The notes beneath the pieces were generated by a model. It was not told the DNA's origin and did not search any database. It saw nothing but the letters and a program-made list of their open reading frames with translations. Positions 54,349-62,961 of a DNA stretch of 64,000 bases are shown piece by piece. A program made the translations under genes and the position numbers. Each line of letters opens with the position of its first letter. The first letter of the stretch is position 1. Location of the stretch: the NCBI RefSeq assembly GCF_041897535.1, contig NZ_CP169217.1:1054001-1118000 (forward strand), given 5' to 3'. Source of the stretch: Methylomicrobium lacus_A (GTDB lineage: Bacteria; Pseudomonadota; Gammaproteobacteria; Methylococcales; Methylomonadaceae).

Positions 54349-55155
54349 ATGAACGCTATTCCGACACCCGCGAATCCGACGCCTCGCTGGGCCTTGATCA
54401 CCGGCGCGTCGAGCGGCATGGGCTATGAGTTCAGCAAACTGTTCGCGCAGGATAAGATCAATGCGGTGCTGGTCGCGCGCAACGAAACGCTATTGCGGGA
54501 AGTTGCCGAGGAACTGAAAAGGGATTACGGCATTTCCACCGTTATTGCCGCGCTGGATCTGTCGCGGCCGGACACACCGGAAAAGCTCTATCAGATCGTT
54601 CTGGACCAGGGCTTGACGATTGACTATTTGATCAACAATGCCGGCATCGGTTTTTTCGGGCCGTTTGCGGATTCCGACCCGACGGCGAACGCCGGGATGA
54701 TCAACCTGAACGTCGCAGCGCTGGTGCAACTGACCCGCCTTTTTGTTCCGGGCATGATCAAACAAGGCCGGGGGCGCATCCTGAATGTAGCCTCCCTGAC
54801 CGCTTATCAACCGGGAGGCCCGGGCGCGGCGGTCTATTACGCAAGCAAAAGTTTCGTGCTTGCGTTCAACCGGGGGCTGGCCGTCGAACTGAAGGGCAGC
54901 GGCGTCACCACCACCGCGCTGTGCCCGGGAGCGATGAAGACCGCCTTTGAGACGAAAGGCGGATTTTCTCGAACCCGTTTATACCGGTTTTTGGCCAGCG
55001 ATCCACGGACCAATGCCGAAGCGGGCTACCGAGCGATGAAGAAAGGACAAACGGCGGCGGTGCCGGGATGGATCAGCAAAATATTGGCATTCGGCGGCGA
55101 AATGCCGCCACGCCGGTTCGCGTTGTGGGTTAACAAGATGCTGTTAACGCCTTAG
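54349..55155 (+). CDS. Short-chain dehydrogenase/reductase
   Basis: 268 residues. Classical SDR: cofactor loop ALITGASSGMGYEFSKLF, NNAGIGFFG, catalytic Ser in NVASLTAYQPG, and YxxxK in YYASKSFVLAF. The Arg after the second strand (LVARNETL) favours NADP(H). The pattern VELKGSGVTTTALCPG suits DltE/YbbO-like oxidoreductases. GAGG lies about 8 nt before the ATG. Substrate unknown. Confidence 0.85.
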   Translation: MNAIPTPANPTPRWALITGASSGMGYEFSKLFAQDKINAVLVARNETLLREVAEELKRDYGISTVIAALDLSRPDTPEKLYQIVLDQGLTIDYLINNAGIGFFGPFADSDPTANAGMINLNVAALVQLTRLFVPGMIKQGRGRILNVASLTAYQPGGPGAAVYYASKSFVLAFNRGLAVELKGSGVTTTALCPGAMKTAFETKGGFSRTRLYRFLASDPRTNAEAGYRAMKKGQTAAVPGWISKILAFGGEMPPRRFALWVNKMLLTP

Positions 55156-55256
55156 AGGGTGGCGCTTGACCGCATCGTGATAGCTTTTTATGAAGATGGT
55201 TTGAATGAGGAATGTCACTTCATTCAGACCTTCCGCACGAAATGGTCTTCTTCGGC

Positions 55257-55583
55257 TTATGTCCCGCAACGATAAGCCGTGCCAGTGACAGTGCCGTTAA
55301 AAACGCCGGCCGGGTAAAAATGCTCCCATACGACATGGCTTGCGCCCATCTGGCCAGCATGCTTGACGGCCGATTGTTTTGCCAGCCGTTGCCAATCCCT
55401 ATTCTTGCCATAGCCCGATGAGCCTTCGATTTTGCCGACGAGTTGGCAACCTTGTACCTTTTCTGCGGGTACTTCATCGGGCTTCGCGCAAACACTGAAC
55501 GGGACGCCGGACAGTAGCGCGGCAGCCAACAAAACCTTGGATATATTTCCGCGGTTGGCTTTAAAAAAAGCAAATTTTGTCAT
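55257..55583 (-). CDS. Small periplasmic protein, RcsF/DUF4156-like
   Basis: 108 residues from MTKFAFFKANRG with a signal peptide-like segment ending SVCA. The mature part KVQGCQLVGKIEGSSGYGKN, then SAVKHAGQMGASHVVW and GTVTGTAYRCG, resembles DUF4156/RcsF-type small domains in which two cysteines pair. GGAGAAATCTG precedes ATG 55583. Family assignment is tentative. Confidence 0.65.
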   Translation of the reverse strand: MTKFAFFKANRGNISKVLLAAALLSGVPFSVCAKPDEVPAEKVQGCQLVGKIEGSSGYGKNRDWQRLAKQSAVKHAGQMGASHVVWEHFYPAGVFNGTVTGTAYRCGT

Positions 55584-55941
55584 CAGATTTCTCCTTATTG
55601 TAATTATCGGACGGCTCTTGCCGATGCGACTATGCTTCCTGATCAACGCCAAATGCGCACGGCGGAGAATCTTACTTCGTGTCGAATCGAAAGTAAATAC
55701 CCGGTTAAATCCCGAAGGGTAAAAATCACCCTGCTCTATTAGCCGAAAGCATGCGCGGACTGCAAAAAATCACGATCGCCTTAATTTAATATCGACTCGA
55801 TACTATTTAAGTAATATAATTTTTTTACCTTCCTGCAAACTGTGATAAAAAACTCTGCTGCAGGATGACTTGTTTTTTGTAACGCAACTCATCGATTCAC
55901 ACTTAACATCCGTCCATCAACGGCAACGCTTGGCTAGGGAC
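55584..55941. other. 358-bp AT-rich intergenic region upstream of the porin gene
   Basis: No gene. The stretch 55780-55830 is strongly AT-rich and contains AATATAATT (near 55813-55821), a candidate -10 for the porin gene. The porin frame is open from 55870, but its ribosome-binding site and signal peptide fit the ATG at 55942. Confidence 0.35.
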
Positions 55942-57159
55942 ATGAAACAACCGAAAGCTGTTCTCTGCGCATCCCCGCTCACTATCGACAAGACATCGAT
56001 ATTTTTCCTGTTTTTACTCCTCTATAGTCATTTCGCCTCGACGGTGATGGCGCATGACGACGGCGCCTTCTTCGCCTTGACCGGCCGGGATTTCAGCCAA
56101 AGCCGATTGTTCAAGGAGCATGGCATCAACATCGACGGCTGGCTGTCGATGGGCGGAACCTATCTGACCAGCAATCCGGATAATCACTCGAACGCGCCGA
56201 TCACCTTCAACGACCGCAGCGGCGAATTCCAGCTCAATCAGCTGAATATGTACCTCGAAAGAGCCGTGGACATGGAATCGAAACACTGGAACGTCGGCGG
56301 CCGGGTCGATCTGATGTTCGGCACCGACAGCCGTTTCACCCATGCAAGAGGACTCGACAACCGCTGGATCAGCGACAAGGATCTGCGTTTTTACGATCTG
56401 GCGCTGCCGCAAACCTACCTGGAAGTGTTCGCGCCATTGGGTAACGGCCTGAGCGCCAAAATCGGCCATTTTTATACGCTTCTCGGCGAGGAAGTGGTCA
56501 CCGCACCGAACAATTTCTTTTATTCCCACGCCTATACGATGCAGTACGGCGAACCGTTCACGCATACCGGCGCGCTGTTCAGTTATGCGCTGAATGAAAA
56601 TTTTACGCTGAATGCGGGCTCGGTCGCCGGTTGGGATAATTTCCGCGAAAATCTGGCCAACTGGAATTTTCTCGGCGGCGTGTCCTGGACCAATGACGAA
56701 GCGACCAGCGCGGTGTCCTGGTCGGTGATCAGCGGCGATACCGATGATGTTCTGGACGCGAACCGGACGGTGTCCAGCCTGGTCATTTCGCACGGCTTGA
56801 CCGACAAACTGCAATACGTTCTGCAACACGATTTCGGTTTTCAGGAACAGGCCACGGCAACAGGCCAGGACGCCTTCTGGTACGGAATCAATCAATATCT
56901 GATTTATGACCTTACCGACTCCATTTCTGCAGGACTGCGCGGCGAATGGTTTCGGGATGCGAACGGCACCCGCGTGCTGACCGGCAATCCGGGGGACTAT
57001 TTCGCGCTGACCGCGGGGGTGAACTGGAAACCGCAAGGCTGGCTCACCCTGCGACCCGAAGTACGTTATGACTGGGCCGACGCCAAAATCAATCCCTATA
57101 TCAATCACAGCAAGGACCATCAGTTGCAGTTTGCAATGGACGTGGTGATCGAGTTTTGA
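55942..57159 (+). CDS. Outer-membrane beta-barrel porin (BBP2-like)
   Basis: 405 residues. N-terminal hydrophobic signal (FFLFLLLYSHFASTVMA), then HGINIDGWLSMGGTYLTSNPDN and repeated amphipathic strands with aromatic ends, closing with LQFAMDVVIEF, a C-terminal Phe recognised by the BAM machinery. The sequence GGRVDLMFGTDSRF and YDLALPQTYLEVFAPLGNGLSAKIGHFYTLLGEE fits the putative beta-barrel porin-2 family. AGGGAC lies just before ATG 55942. It sits upstream of amtB, suggesting a role in nitrogenous solute entry (inference). Confidence 0.8.
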   Translation: MKQPKAVLCASPLTIDKTSIFFLFLLLYSHFASTVMAHDDGAFFALTGRDFSQSRLFKEHGINIDGWLSMGGTYLTSNPDNHSNAPITFNDRSGEFQLNQLNMYLERAVDMESKHWNVGGRVDLMFGTDSRFTHARGLDNRWISDKDLRFYDLALPQTYLEVFAPLGNGLSAKIGHFYTLLGEEVVTAPNNFFYSHAYTMQYGEPFTHTGALFSYALNENFTLNAGSVAGWDNFRENLANWNFLGGVSWTNDEATSAVSWSVISGDTDDVLDANRTVSSLVISHGLTDKLQYVLQHDFGFQEQATATGQDAFWYGINQYLIYDLTDSISAGLRGEWFRDANGTRVLTGNPGDYFALTAGVNWKPQGWLTLRPEVRYDWADAKINPYINHSKDHQLQFAMDVVIEF

Positions 57160-57379
57160 GGTTTTTTCTTTGCCACGCTTTGCCCCAGCCATTCCCCTTT
57201 GCCTTCCTTAATCTTTTTGCGCTCGTTCAAAGTTTCTTACTCGCGCAAAAAAACAACGGCTCCTCCCAGTAATTTCTTGCATTTTTTTCGCATCTAGGCT
57301 AAAAAACGCGATCCTTTGACCATCGCGGGTCAAACCTCTGCCCCACTTACAACAAAAATAAATAATCAAGGTGGACATC

Positions 57380-58663
57380 ATGCGAAAGACAGCCTTGGCA
57401 ATCCTGCCTGTAGCCCTCCCGCTTCCGGCGTTTGCCGAAGACGGCCTGAACTCGGCCGATACCGCCTGGATTCTGACTTCTGCTGGCCTGGTCCTGTTCA
57501 TGACCATGCCCGGCCTCGCGCTGTTTTACGGCGGGCTCGTGCGCACCCGCAACGTGCTGTCGGTGATCATGGCCTGTTTTTCGATTACCTCCCTGATGTC
57601 GTTGATCTGGGCGATCGCGGGCTACAGCCTGGCGTTGACCGATGGCGGCGCGCATCAGGCCGTGCTCGGCGGCCTATCGCAAGTGTTCCTGGTCAACATG
57701 GATGCGGACAAGCTGGTCGGCAATCTGCCCGAGTCGGTCTTCGCGATGTATCACATGACCTTCGCGATCTTCGCGCCGGCCTTGATCGTCGGCGCCATGG
57801 TCGAAAGGGTCCGCTTTTTTCCGCTGCTGTTTTTTTGCGCGCTCTGGGAAGTGCTCGTCTATGTGCCGGTTTGCCACTGGATTTGGGGCAACGGCTGGCT
57901 GGCCGAGTGGGGCGTGATGGATTTTGCGGGCGGCATCGTCGTGCACGGCAGCGCGGGGATCGCCGCCTTGGTCGGCGCGCTGGTCATCGGCCCGCGGCGC
58001 GGTTTCCCGCGCGCGCCGTTGATGCCGCACAATCTGACCATGACGGCGATGGGTGCCGGTATTCTCTGGGTCGGCTGGCACGGCTTCAGCGCCGGCAGCG
58101 CGTTGATGGCGAACGGCTCGGCCGGCATGGCGATGCTGTCGACGCATCTGTGCGCCTCTTCCGCCTCGATCACCTGGATCGCGCTGGACTGGCTCAAGTT
58201 CGGCAAGCCGAGCGTGCTCGGCGCGATGACCGGCATGGTCGCGGGCCTCGGCATGATTGCGGCCGGCGCGGGCTTCGTATCGCCCTTCGGCGCGATCGTG
58301 ATCGGCATCGTCGCCGGCATCGCCTGCTTTTATTCGATTCAGCTGATCAAGCAGCGTCTCGCTATCGACGATGCGCTCGACGTGTTCCCGGTGCACGGCG
58401 TCAGCGGCATTCTCGGCGCGTTGCTGACCGCGGTGTTTGCCGATGCCTCGTTCGGCGGCACCGGGATCGTCAGCGAAGACGGCATCGTCAAACAGGTACT
58501 GATCCAGCTTTTCGGCATCGCGGTCACGATCGCCTGGAGCGGTCTGATCAGTTATGGACTCTTCAAGGCGATTGATAAACTGATCGGCATTCGCGTGAAT
58601 CAGGAAGCGGAAACCAGCGGCCTCGATCTGAACCAGCATGACCAACAAGGCTACAACTTTTAA
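57380..58663 (+). CDS. amtB: Ammonium transporter (AmtB/Amt family)
   Basis: About 427 residues. Signal peptide MRKTALAILPVALPLPAFA, then 11 membrane segments. Conserved features are FYGGLVRTRNVLSVIMAC, DFAGGIVVHGSAGIAALVGALV with the first pore His, and FPVHGVSGILGALLTAVFAD with the second. Start ATG 57380 has AAGGTGG 5 nt upstream; an earlier GTG at 57371 is less likely. glnK is not adjacent, unlike in many genomes. Confidence 0.94.
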   Translation: MRKTALAILPVALPLPAFAEDGLNSADTAWILTSAGLVLFMTMPGLALFYGGLVRTRNVLSVIMACFSITSLMSLIWAIAGYSLALTDGGAHQAVLGGLSQVFLVNMDADKLVGNLPESVFAMYHMTFAIFAPALIVGAMVERVRFFPLLFFCALWEVLVYVPVCHWIWGNGWLAEWGVMDFAGGIVVHGSAGIAALVGALVIGPRRGFPRAPLMPHNLTMTAMGAGILWVGWHGFSAGSALMANGSAGMAMLSTHLCASSASITWIALDWLKFGKPSVLGAMTGMVAGLGMIAAGAGFVSPFGAIVIGIVAGIACFYSIQLIKQRLAIDDALDVFPVHGVSGILGALLTAVFADASFGGTGIVSEDGIVKQVLIQLFGIAVTIAWSGLISYGLFKAIDKLIGIRVNQEAETSGLDLNQHDQQGYNF

Positions 58664-58714
58664 TCCGCTGTTGTTGTCACGCGCATTGCATGCATTTCCA
58701 GAACCCTTGAAACC

Positions 58715-59041
58715 ATGAAAACAAGCCGTTTTCTTATTCTTAGCTTGCTGTTCGCCGCGAATCTGGCCTTCGCCGAGATGCACGAAGCCGAAATAAAAAT
58801 AAAGAACTCGCCCTGCCTCGGACAAACGATCGAAGAAGTCTTGAAAAACAAGATTCATATCCGCTCGCAACGCGATTTAGGCTGGCAGACTTTCGACGAA
58901 GAGGGCCATGTAGAAGTCGAGCGCGCTTTTTTGATGAACAAAAGCATGCAATTGCGCTTTCGCTGGCGGCTCAATGCCGACGGCAGCATCACCCCGGTCA
59001 GCAAACGGGCCGAATCGCTTTGCACCGGGGAGGCAGAATAA
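58715..59041 (+). CDS. Small periplasmic protein downstream of amtB
   Basis: 108 residues. Signal peptide MKTSRFLILSLLFAANLAFA. The mature 88 residues have two cysteines (NSPCLGQ and ESLCTGEAE) that could pair, and a beta-rich middle (VEVERAFLMNKSMQLRFRWRLN). It lies 51 nt after amtB on the same strand. No family recognised. Confidence 0.65.
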   Translation: MKTSRFLILSLLFAANLAFAEMHEAEIKIKNSPCLGQTIEEVLKNKIHIRSQRDLGWQTFDEEGHVEVERAFLMNKSMQLRFRWRLNADGSITPVSKRAESLCTGEAE

Positions 59042-59182
59042 AGTATTCGCCAATTGAACACAGCGGCCAGGCAACGGCTTTAAACACGATTTACCTCGCC
59101 GTCATCTCGGCATAAAATGTTTTTTTAAGAAACCTGATTTTAATTGGCCAGGAACGGCTACCCGCCACTCTGAGGAATCGGC

Positions 59183-59980
59183 ATGTTTTTACGCTTTCGA
59201 ACAAACGAAACTCGCCCGGCAATCTGGCGGCTCATGCCGATCATTCTGGCTTGCCTTCTGCTTTCCGCCTGCGGCTCTCTACCGCAGTCGCCGCCGGGTA
59301 CGTTGGCCAAACCAAGCGACACGACCACTTCACGACTGATTCCGCTGACTTCATCCGAAGGCGAGCAACTGCTTTACGGCAGCCGCGCCAAACAGGACTT
59401 CCTGCCATTGAGCATGCATTTTGTCTCGCAGCAGAACCTCGCCTATTGCGGCGCGGCGAGCATGACGATGGTATTGAACGCGCTGAATATTCCGGCACCG
59501 ATCGACCCTGTCTATGTGCGCTTTCCGATGTTCACCCAGAACAATGTGTTCAATGCGAAAACCGATCGCGTTGTGAACTCCGAGACGATCGCAAAGCAAG
59601 GCATGACGCTCGATCAACTCGGCGGCATGCTGGCGACCTACCCGGTCGCGACACAGGTCTATCACGCCGGCGACAGCAGCCTGGAACAATTCCGCAAACT
59701 GGCCGTCGAAAATCTGAAACAGCCCGGAAACTTCATCCTGGTCAACTATCTGCGTACGTCCCTTGGCCAGCAAACCAGCGGTCATATTTCGCCGATAGGC
59801 GCTTATGACCAAGCCGGCGACCAGTTTCTGATCCTCGATGTCGCGCGGTTTAAATATCCGCCGGTCTGGGTCAAGACAGAAGCACTCTGGCGGGCGATGA
59901 ATACGATCGACGACGCGTCCGGAAAAACCCGGGGCTTTGTGTCGGTCAGCCGAACGGCAACGTTGGACCCGGGACACTAA
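59183..59980 (+). CDS. Lipoprotein with phytochelatin-synthase-like cysteine peptidase domain
   Basis: 265 residues. Lipoprotein signal with lipobox LLSAC (about residue 30). The papain-like phytochelatin synthase domain has its catalytic Cys in NLAYCGAASMTMVLNAL, His in TSGHISPIGAYDQ and Asp in FLILDVARFKYPPVWV, the full Cys-His-Asp triad. Bacterial single-domain relatives cleave glutathione to gamma-Glu-Cys rather than making long phytochelatins. As a lipoprotein it would act at the membrane, in the periplasm. Confidence 0.85.
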   Translation: MFLRFRTNETRPAIWRLMPIILACLLLSACGSLPQSPPGTLAKPSDTTTSRLIPLTSSEGEQLLYGSRAKQDFLPLSMHFVSQQNLAYCGAASMTMVLNALNIPAPIDPVYVRFPMFTQNNVFNAKTDRVVNSETIAKQGMTLDQLGGMLATYPVATQVYHAGDSSLEQFRKLAVENLKQPGNFILVNYLRTSLGQQTSGHISPIGAYDQAGDQFLILDVARFKYPPVWVKTEALWRAMNTIDDASGKTRGFVSVSRTATLDPGH

Positions 59981-60037
59981 AGCTTCTGCGCCGCACGATC
60001 AATCGCTCGACACTCACCCATTCACCTAAGGACCGCT

Positions 60038-60919
60038 ATGACACGTAAAGGCATTATTCTGGCCGGTGGCTCAGGCACCCGACTCCACCCCGCCACCCTG
60101 GCAATATCCAAGCAATTGCTGCCGGTATTCGATAAACCGATGATCTATTATCCGCTCAGCACGCTGATGTTGGCCGGGATTCGTGACATCCTGATCATCT
60201 CGACGCCGCAAGACATCGGGCGTTTCGAGCAACTCCTGGGCGACGGCAGGCAATGGGGACTCGATCTCCACTATGCGGTACAACCCAGCCCCGAGGGGCT
60301 CGCGCAGGCCTTCATCATCGGCGAAGCGTTTATCGCGGGCCATCCTTCCGCACTGGTGTTGGGCGACAACTTGTTTTATGGTCACGATTTTCCACAGCTT
60401 CTCGGCAGCGCGATGGCACGCCGCGACGGCTCGACCGTGTTTGCCTATCATGTCAACGACCCGGAACGCTACGGCGTGGTCGAATTCGACAGTCATTTCA
60501 AAGCGCTCAGCATCGAAGAAAAACCGGCAGCTCCCAAATCAAACTATGCGGTGACCGGCCTGTATTTTTACGATCAACAGGTTGTCGAGCTGGCCAAAAA
60601 CCTGAAGCCTTCGGTACGCGGCGAACTCGAAATCACCGACCTGAACCGTATTTATCTGGAACAAGGCCGGCTGACCGTCGAAATCATGGGGCGCGGCTAC
60701 GCCTGGCTCGATACCGGCACGCACGAATCCTTGCTGGATGCCAGCCAGTTCATCGCAACCCTGGAAAAACGCCAGGGCCTGAAAGTCTCCTGCCCGGAAG
60801 AAATTGCCTACAGACAGCGCTGGATCGATGCGGAGCAGCTGCAAAAGCTCGCGGTGCCTCTGGCCAAAAATGGTTACGGCCAATATCTGCAATGGATACT
60901 CGAGGAAAATATATTCTGA
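60038..60919 (+). CDS. rfbA: Glucose-1-phosphate thymidylyltransferase
   Basis: First step of dTDP-L-rhamnose synthesis. 293 residues with GIILAGGSGTRLHPATLAISKQLLPVFDKPMIYYPLSTLM, LVLGDNLFYGHDF, FAYHVNDPERYGVVEFD and YAWLDTGTHESLLDASQFI, all diagnostic. AAGGAC precedes the ATG. rfbB, rfbC and rfbD are not present; a short rfbC-like fragment directly follows. Confidence 0.96.
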   Translation: MTRKGIILAGGSGTRLHPATLAISKQLLPVFDKPMIYYPLSTLMLAGIRDILIISTPQDIGRFEQLLGDGRQWGLDLHYAVQPSPEGLAQAFIIGEAFIAGHPSALVLGDNLFYGHDFPQLLGSAMARRDGSTVFAYHVNDPERYGVVEFDSHFKALSIEEKPAAPKSNYAVTGLYFYDQQVVELAKNLKPSVRGELEITDLNRIYLEQGRLTVEIMGRGYAWLDTGTHESLLDASQFIATLEKRQGLKVSCPEEIAYRQRWIDAEQLQKLAVPLAKNGYGQYLQWILEENIF

Positions 60920-60930
60920 TCAAAGCAACA

Positions 60931-60987
60931 GCCGAGGCGATGTTGCGCGGGCTGCGCTACCAGCTTCAACAAGCGCATGGCAAGCCG
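60931..60987 (+). pseudogene. rfbC (dTDP-4-dehydrorhamnose 3,5-epimerase) fragment
   Basis: In the frame after the rfbA stop, 60931-60987 encodes AEAMLRGLRYQLQQAHGKP. This matches the conserved RfbC core usually written VLRGLHYQ(I)QQPQGKLV, including the LRGL turn and QQxxGK. The active-site His of LHYQ is Arg here, and the reading frame leaves the family on both sides. It is a remnant of an rfbC once next to rfbA. Confidence 0.6.
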
Positions 60988-61063
60988 ATGATACTGCCCA
61001 CCCAGGATGCCAACGGCATCCCGCCGAATCGGACCGAAACCTTATCATTACGGAATTGTTCTC

Positions 61064-62242
61064 TTGTTCATCAAAAAGTCGCCTGACCGCATTCCGCGCA
61101 CCGTATGGACTTTAGGTTTCGTCAGCCTGTTGATGGACTGTTCGTCGGAACTGCTGCACAGCATCCTGCCGATCTATCTGGTCGGCACGCTCGGCGCGAG
61201 CGCGCTGACCGTCGGCATGATCGAAGGCGTCGGGGCCGCCGCCGCGCAGATCGTCAAAATCTTTTCCGGCGCCCTGAGCGACTTCTGGGGACATCGCAAG
61301 CGCCTGATCCTGCTCGGCTACGGCCTTGCGGCATTAAGCAAGCCGCTGTTTCCGCTGGCCGGCTCGGTCGAGACGGTGTTCGCCGCGCGCTTTCTCGACC
61401 GGATCGGCAAAGGCATCCGTGGCGCGCCGCGCGATGCGCTGATCGCCGATGTCGCGCCGGTCAGCATTCGCGGCGCCTGTTTCGGCCTGCGCCAGGCGAT
61501 GGATACGGTCGGCGCGGTTCTCGGCCCCTTGCTGGCGATGCTGCTGCTTTATCTTTATCACGACGACCTGAAGACGGTGCTCTGGTTCGCGGCCCTGCCT
61601 GCCGCGCTGACCGTGATCCTGATCATCGCCGGAATCCAGGAACCCGCATCCCATGCAGGACGGCACCGTTTTCGCTCGCCGCTGCGGCTCGATACGCTGC
61701 GGCTTTTTCCTTTATCCTATTGGCGCGTCGTGGCGATCGGCGCGATCTTTACGTTGGCCCGCTTCAGCGAAGCCTTTTTGGTCCTGCGCGCCCAACAGGC
61801 GGGTTTATCTGTCACGGTCACTCCGCTGGTGATGGTGGTGATGAGCCTGCTCTACGCGCTGTCCGCCTACCCTGCCGGGGTTTTGTCGGACATGATGAAC
61901 AAAAACCATCTGCTCTCGCTCGGCCTGCTGTTGCTGATCGCGGCCGATCTGCTGCTGGCGCGGGCCGATACGCCGTCTGCGGTACTGCTCGGCGCAGGCT
62001 TGTGGGGCCTGCACATGGGCTTCACCGAAGGCATCCTGGCGACACTCGTCGCCAGCACGACGCCACCGGAACTGAAAGGCTCCGCCTTCGGACTGTTCAA
62101 TTTCGTCAGCGGCCTGTTTGCGCTGCTGGCCAGCATGCTCGCCGGCGGACTCTGGGACTTTTACGGCGCCTCCGCAACGTTTTACACCGGCGCCGGCTTT
62201 GCCGCGCTGGTTCTGTTTTTGACCGCCTGCGTCAGGAAATAA
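61064..62242 (+). CDS. MFS transporter
   Basis: About 392 residues with 12 hydrophobic segments. Major facilitator features: SLLMDCSSELLHSILPIYL at helix 1, the loop motif GALSDFWGHRKRLILLGYG between helices 2 and 3, and DRIGKGIRGAPRDALIADV. The second half repeats the fold (LSDMMNKNHLLSLG). Substrate unknown. TTG 61064 is proposed as start because the alternative ATG at 61007 lies in the decayed spacer after rfbA and adds residues unlike the family; neither has a strong ribosome-binding site. Confidence 0.85.
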   Translation: MFIKKSPDRIPRTVWTLGFVSLLMDCSSELLHSILPIYLVGTLGASALTVGMIEGVGAAAAQIVKIFSGALSDFWGHRKRLILLGYGLAALSKPLFPLAGSVETVFAARFLDRIGKGIRGAPRDALIADVAPVSIRGACFGLRQAMDTVGAVLGPLLAMLLLYLYHDDLKTVLWFAALPAALTVILIIAGIQEPASHAGRHRFRSPLRLDTLRLFPLSYWRVVAIGAIFTLARFSEAFLVLRAQQAGLSVTVTPLVMVVMSLLYALSAYPAGVLSDMMNKNHLLSLGLLLLIAADLLLARADTPSAVLLGAGLWGLHMGFTEGILATLVASTTPPELKGSAFGLFNFVSGLFALLASMLAGGLWDFYGASATFYTGAGFAALVLFLTACVRK

Positions 62243-62291
62243 AACCGACTCGCAGCAAACTCAACCCGACTGAATCGAAAAGGCAAAAACC

Positions 62292-62555
62292 ATGTCCGAA
62301 GCCCAGGCGATTACTCACCTACTGCAAACCTGTAAAGAGCTGAGTGTCTTTTGCAGCCAAAACGGCTGGATCATCAACGAGTCGATCCACTATGAAATCA
62401 TCGAACGACAAGCGGATAGCCTGTTGATCTATGTGACTTTTCTCGAAAGCATCATGGAAGGCTCCGGGTGTCAGTGCGATCAGAAATCCTGTTATGGCCG
62501 CTTGCGGCTGAAATTGAATGCAGCGGGGGAAATAATCGGCGTTGAACCGGCCTGA
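62292..62555 (+). CDS. Small cytoplasmic protein of unknown function
   Basis: 87 residues, no signal peptide. An acidic helical N-terminus is followed by strands and a cysteine cluster CQCDQKSCYGRL that may bind metal or form disulfides. It starts 50 nt after the MFS gene on the same strand. Not recognised. Confidence 0.6.
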   Translation: MSEAQAITHLLQTCKELSVFCSQNGWIINESIHYEIIERQADSLLIYVTFLESIMEGSGCQCDQKSCYGRLRLKLNAAGEIIGVEPA

Positions 62556-62961
62556 TTTTTTACATTCCGGATCCCCATTCCCTTTTTCCGGAAGATCCTC
62601 GCCTAGCCTTGCTCGCTCGATTGCACTGCTTGTTTCATAGCGTTTCACGGAGACATTTTGTTAGCCATTATGAAACATTATGAAACAATTCTTTGGGCAA
62701 ACCCTTGCTCCGAAAAACGCCTCACGCATTCCCGCTCCCCGCAGAATACATTGACCCATTGAGCAAAACGACGTAAAAATCCTTCTGAGCCAATGCGTTA
62801 AACTAAACACCGGGCACCATGTCGAATCAGCTAAAGATTTGTGAGTACCTGCAAACGTTATTTTTTCTCACTTGGCACATGCTTTGCTATAAACATATAA
62901 AAAGCAAAAGCGGCTTCGTATAATCGAGCAGCTCCACCTTCACGACACGAGGAGAGACAAG
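62556..62961. other. 406-bp intergenic region before the persulfide dioxygenase gene
   Basis: No convincing gene on either strand. It contains a tandem 10-bp repeat ATTATGAAAC (62665-62684) and an AT-rich stretch near 62850-62900 (CATATAAAAAGC) likely to hold the downstream promoter. Confidence 0.4.

Noticed and set aside
57160..57379. Sigma-54 promoter upstream of amtB
   Set aside because: TTGCCACGCTTTGC and CTTGCAT resemble parts of the site, but the -24/-12 spacing is wrong.
60253..61086. 277-codon frame overlapping rfbA and extending past it
   Set aside because: Within rfbA it is an out-of-frame shadow. Only the short part after the rfbA stop has meaning, as an rfbC remnant.
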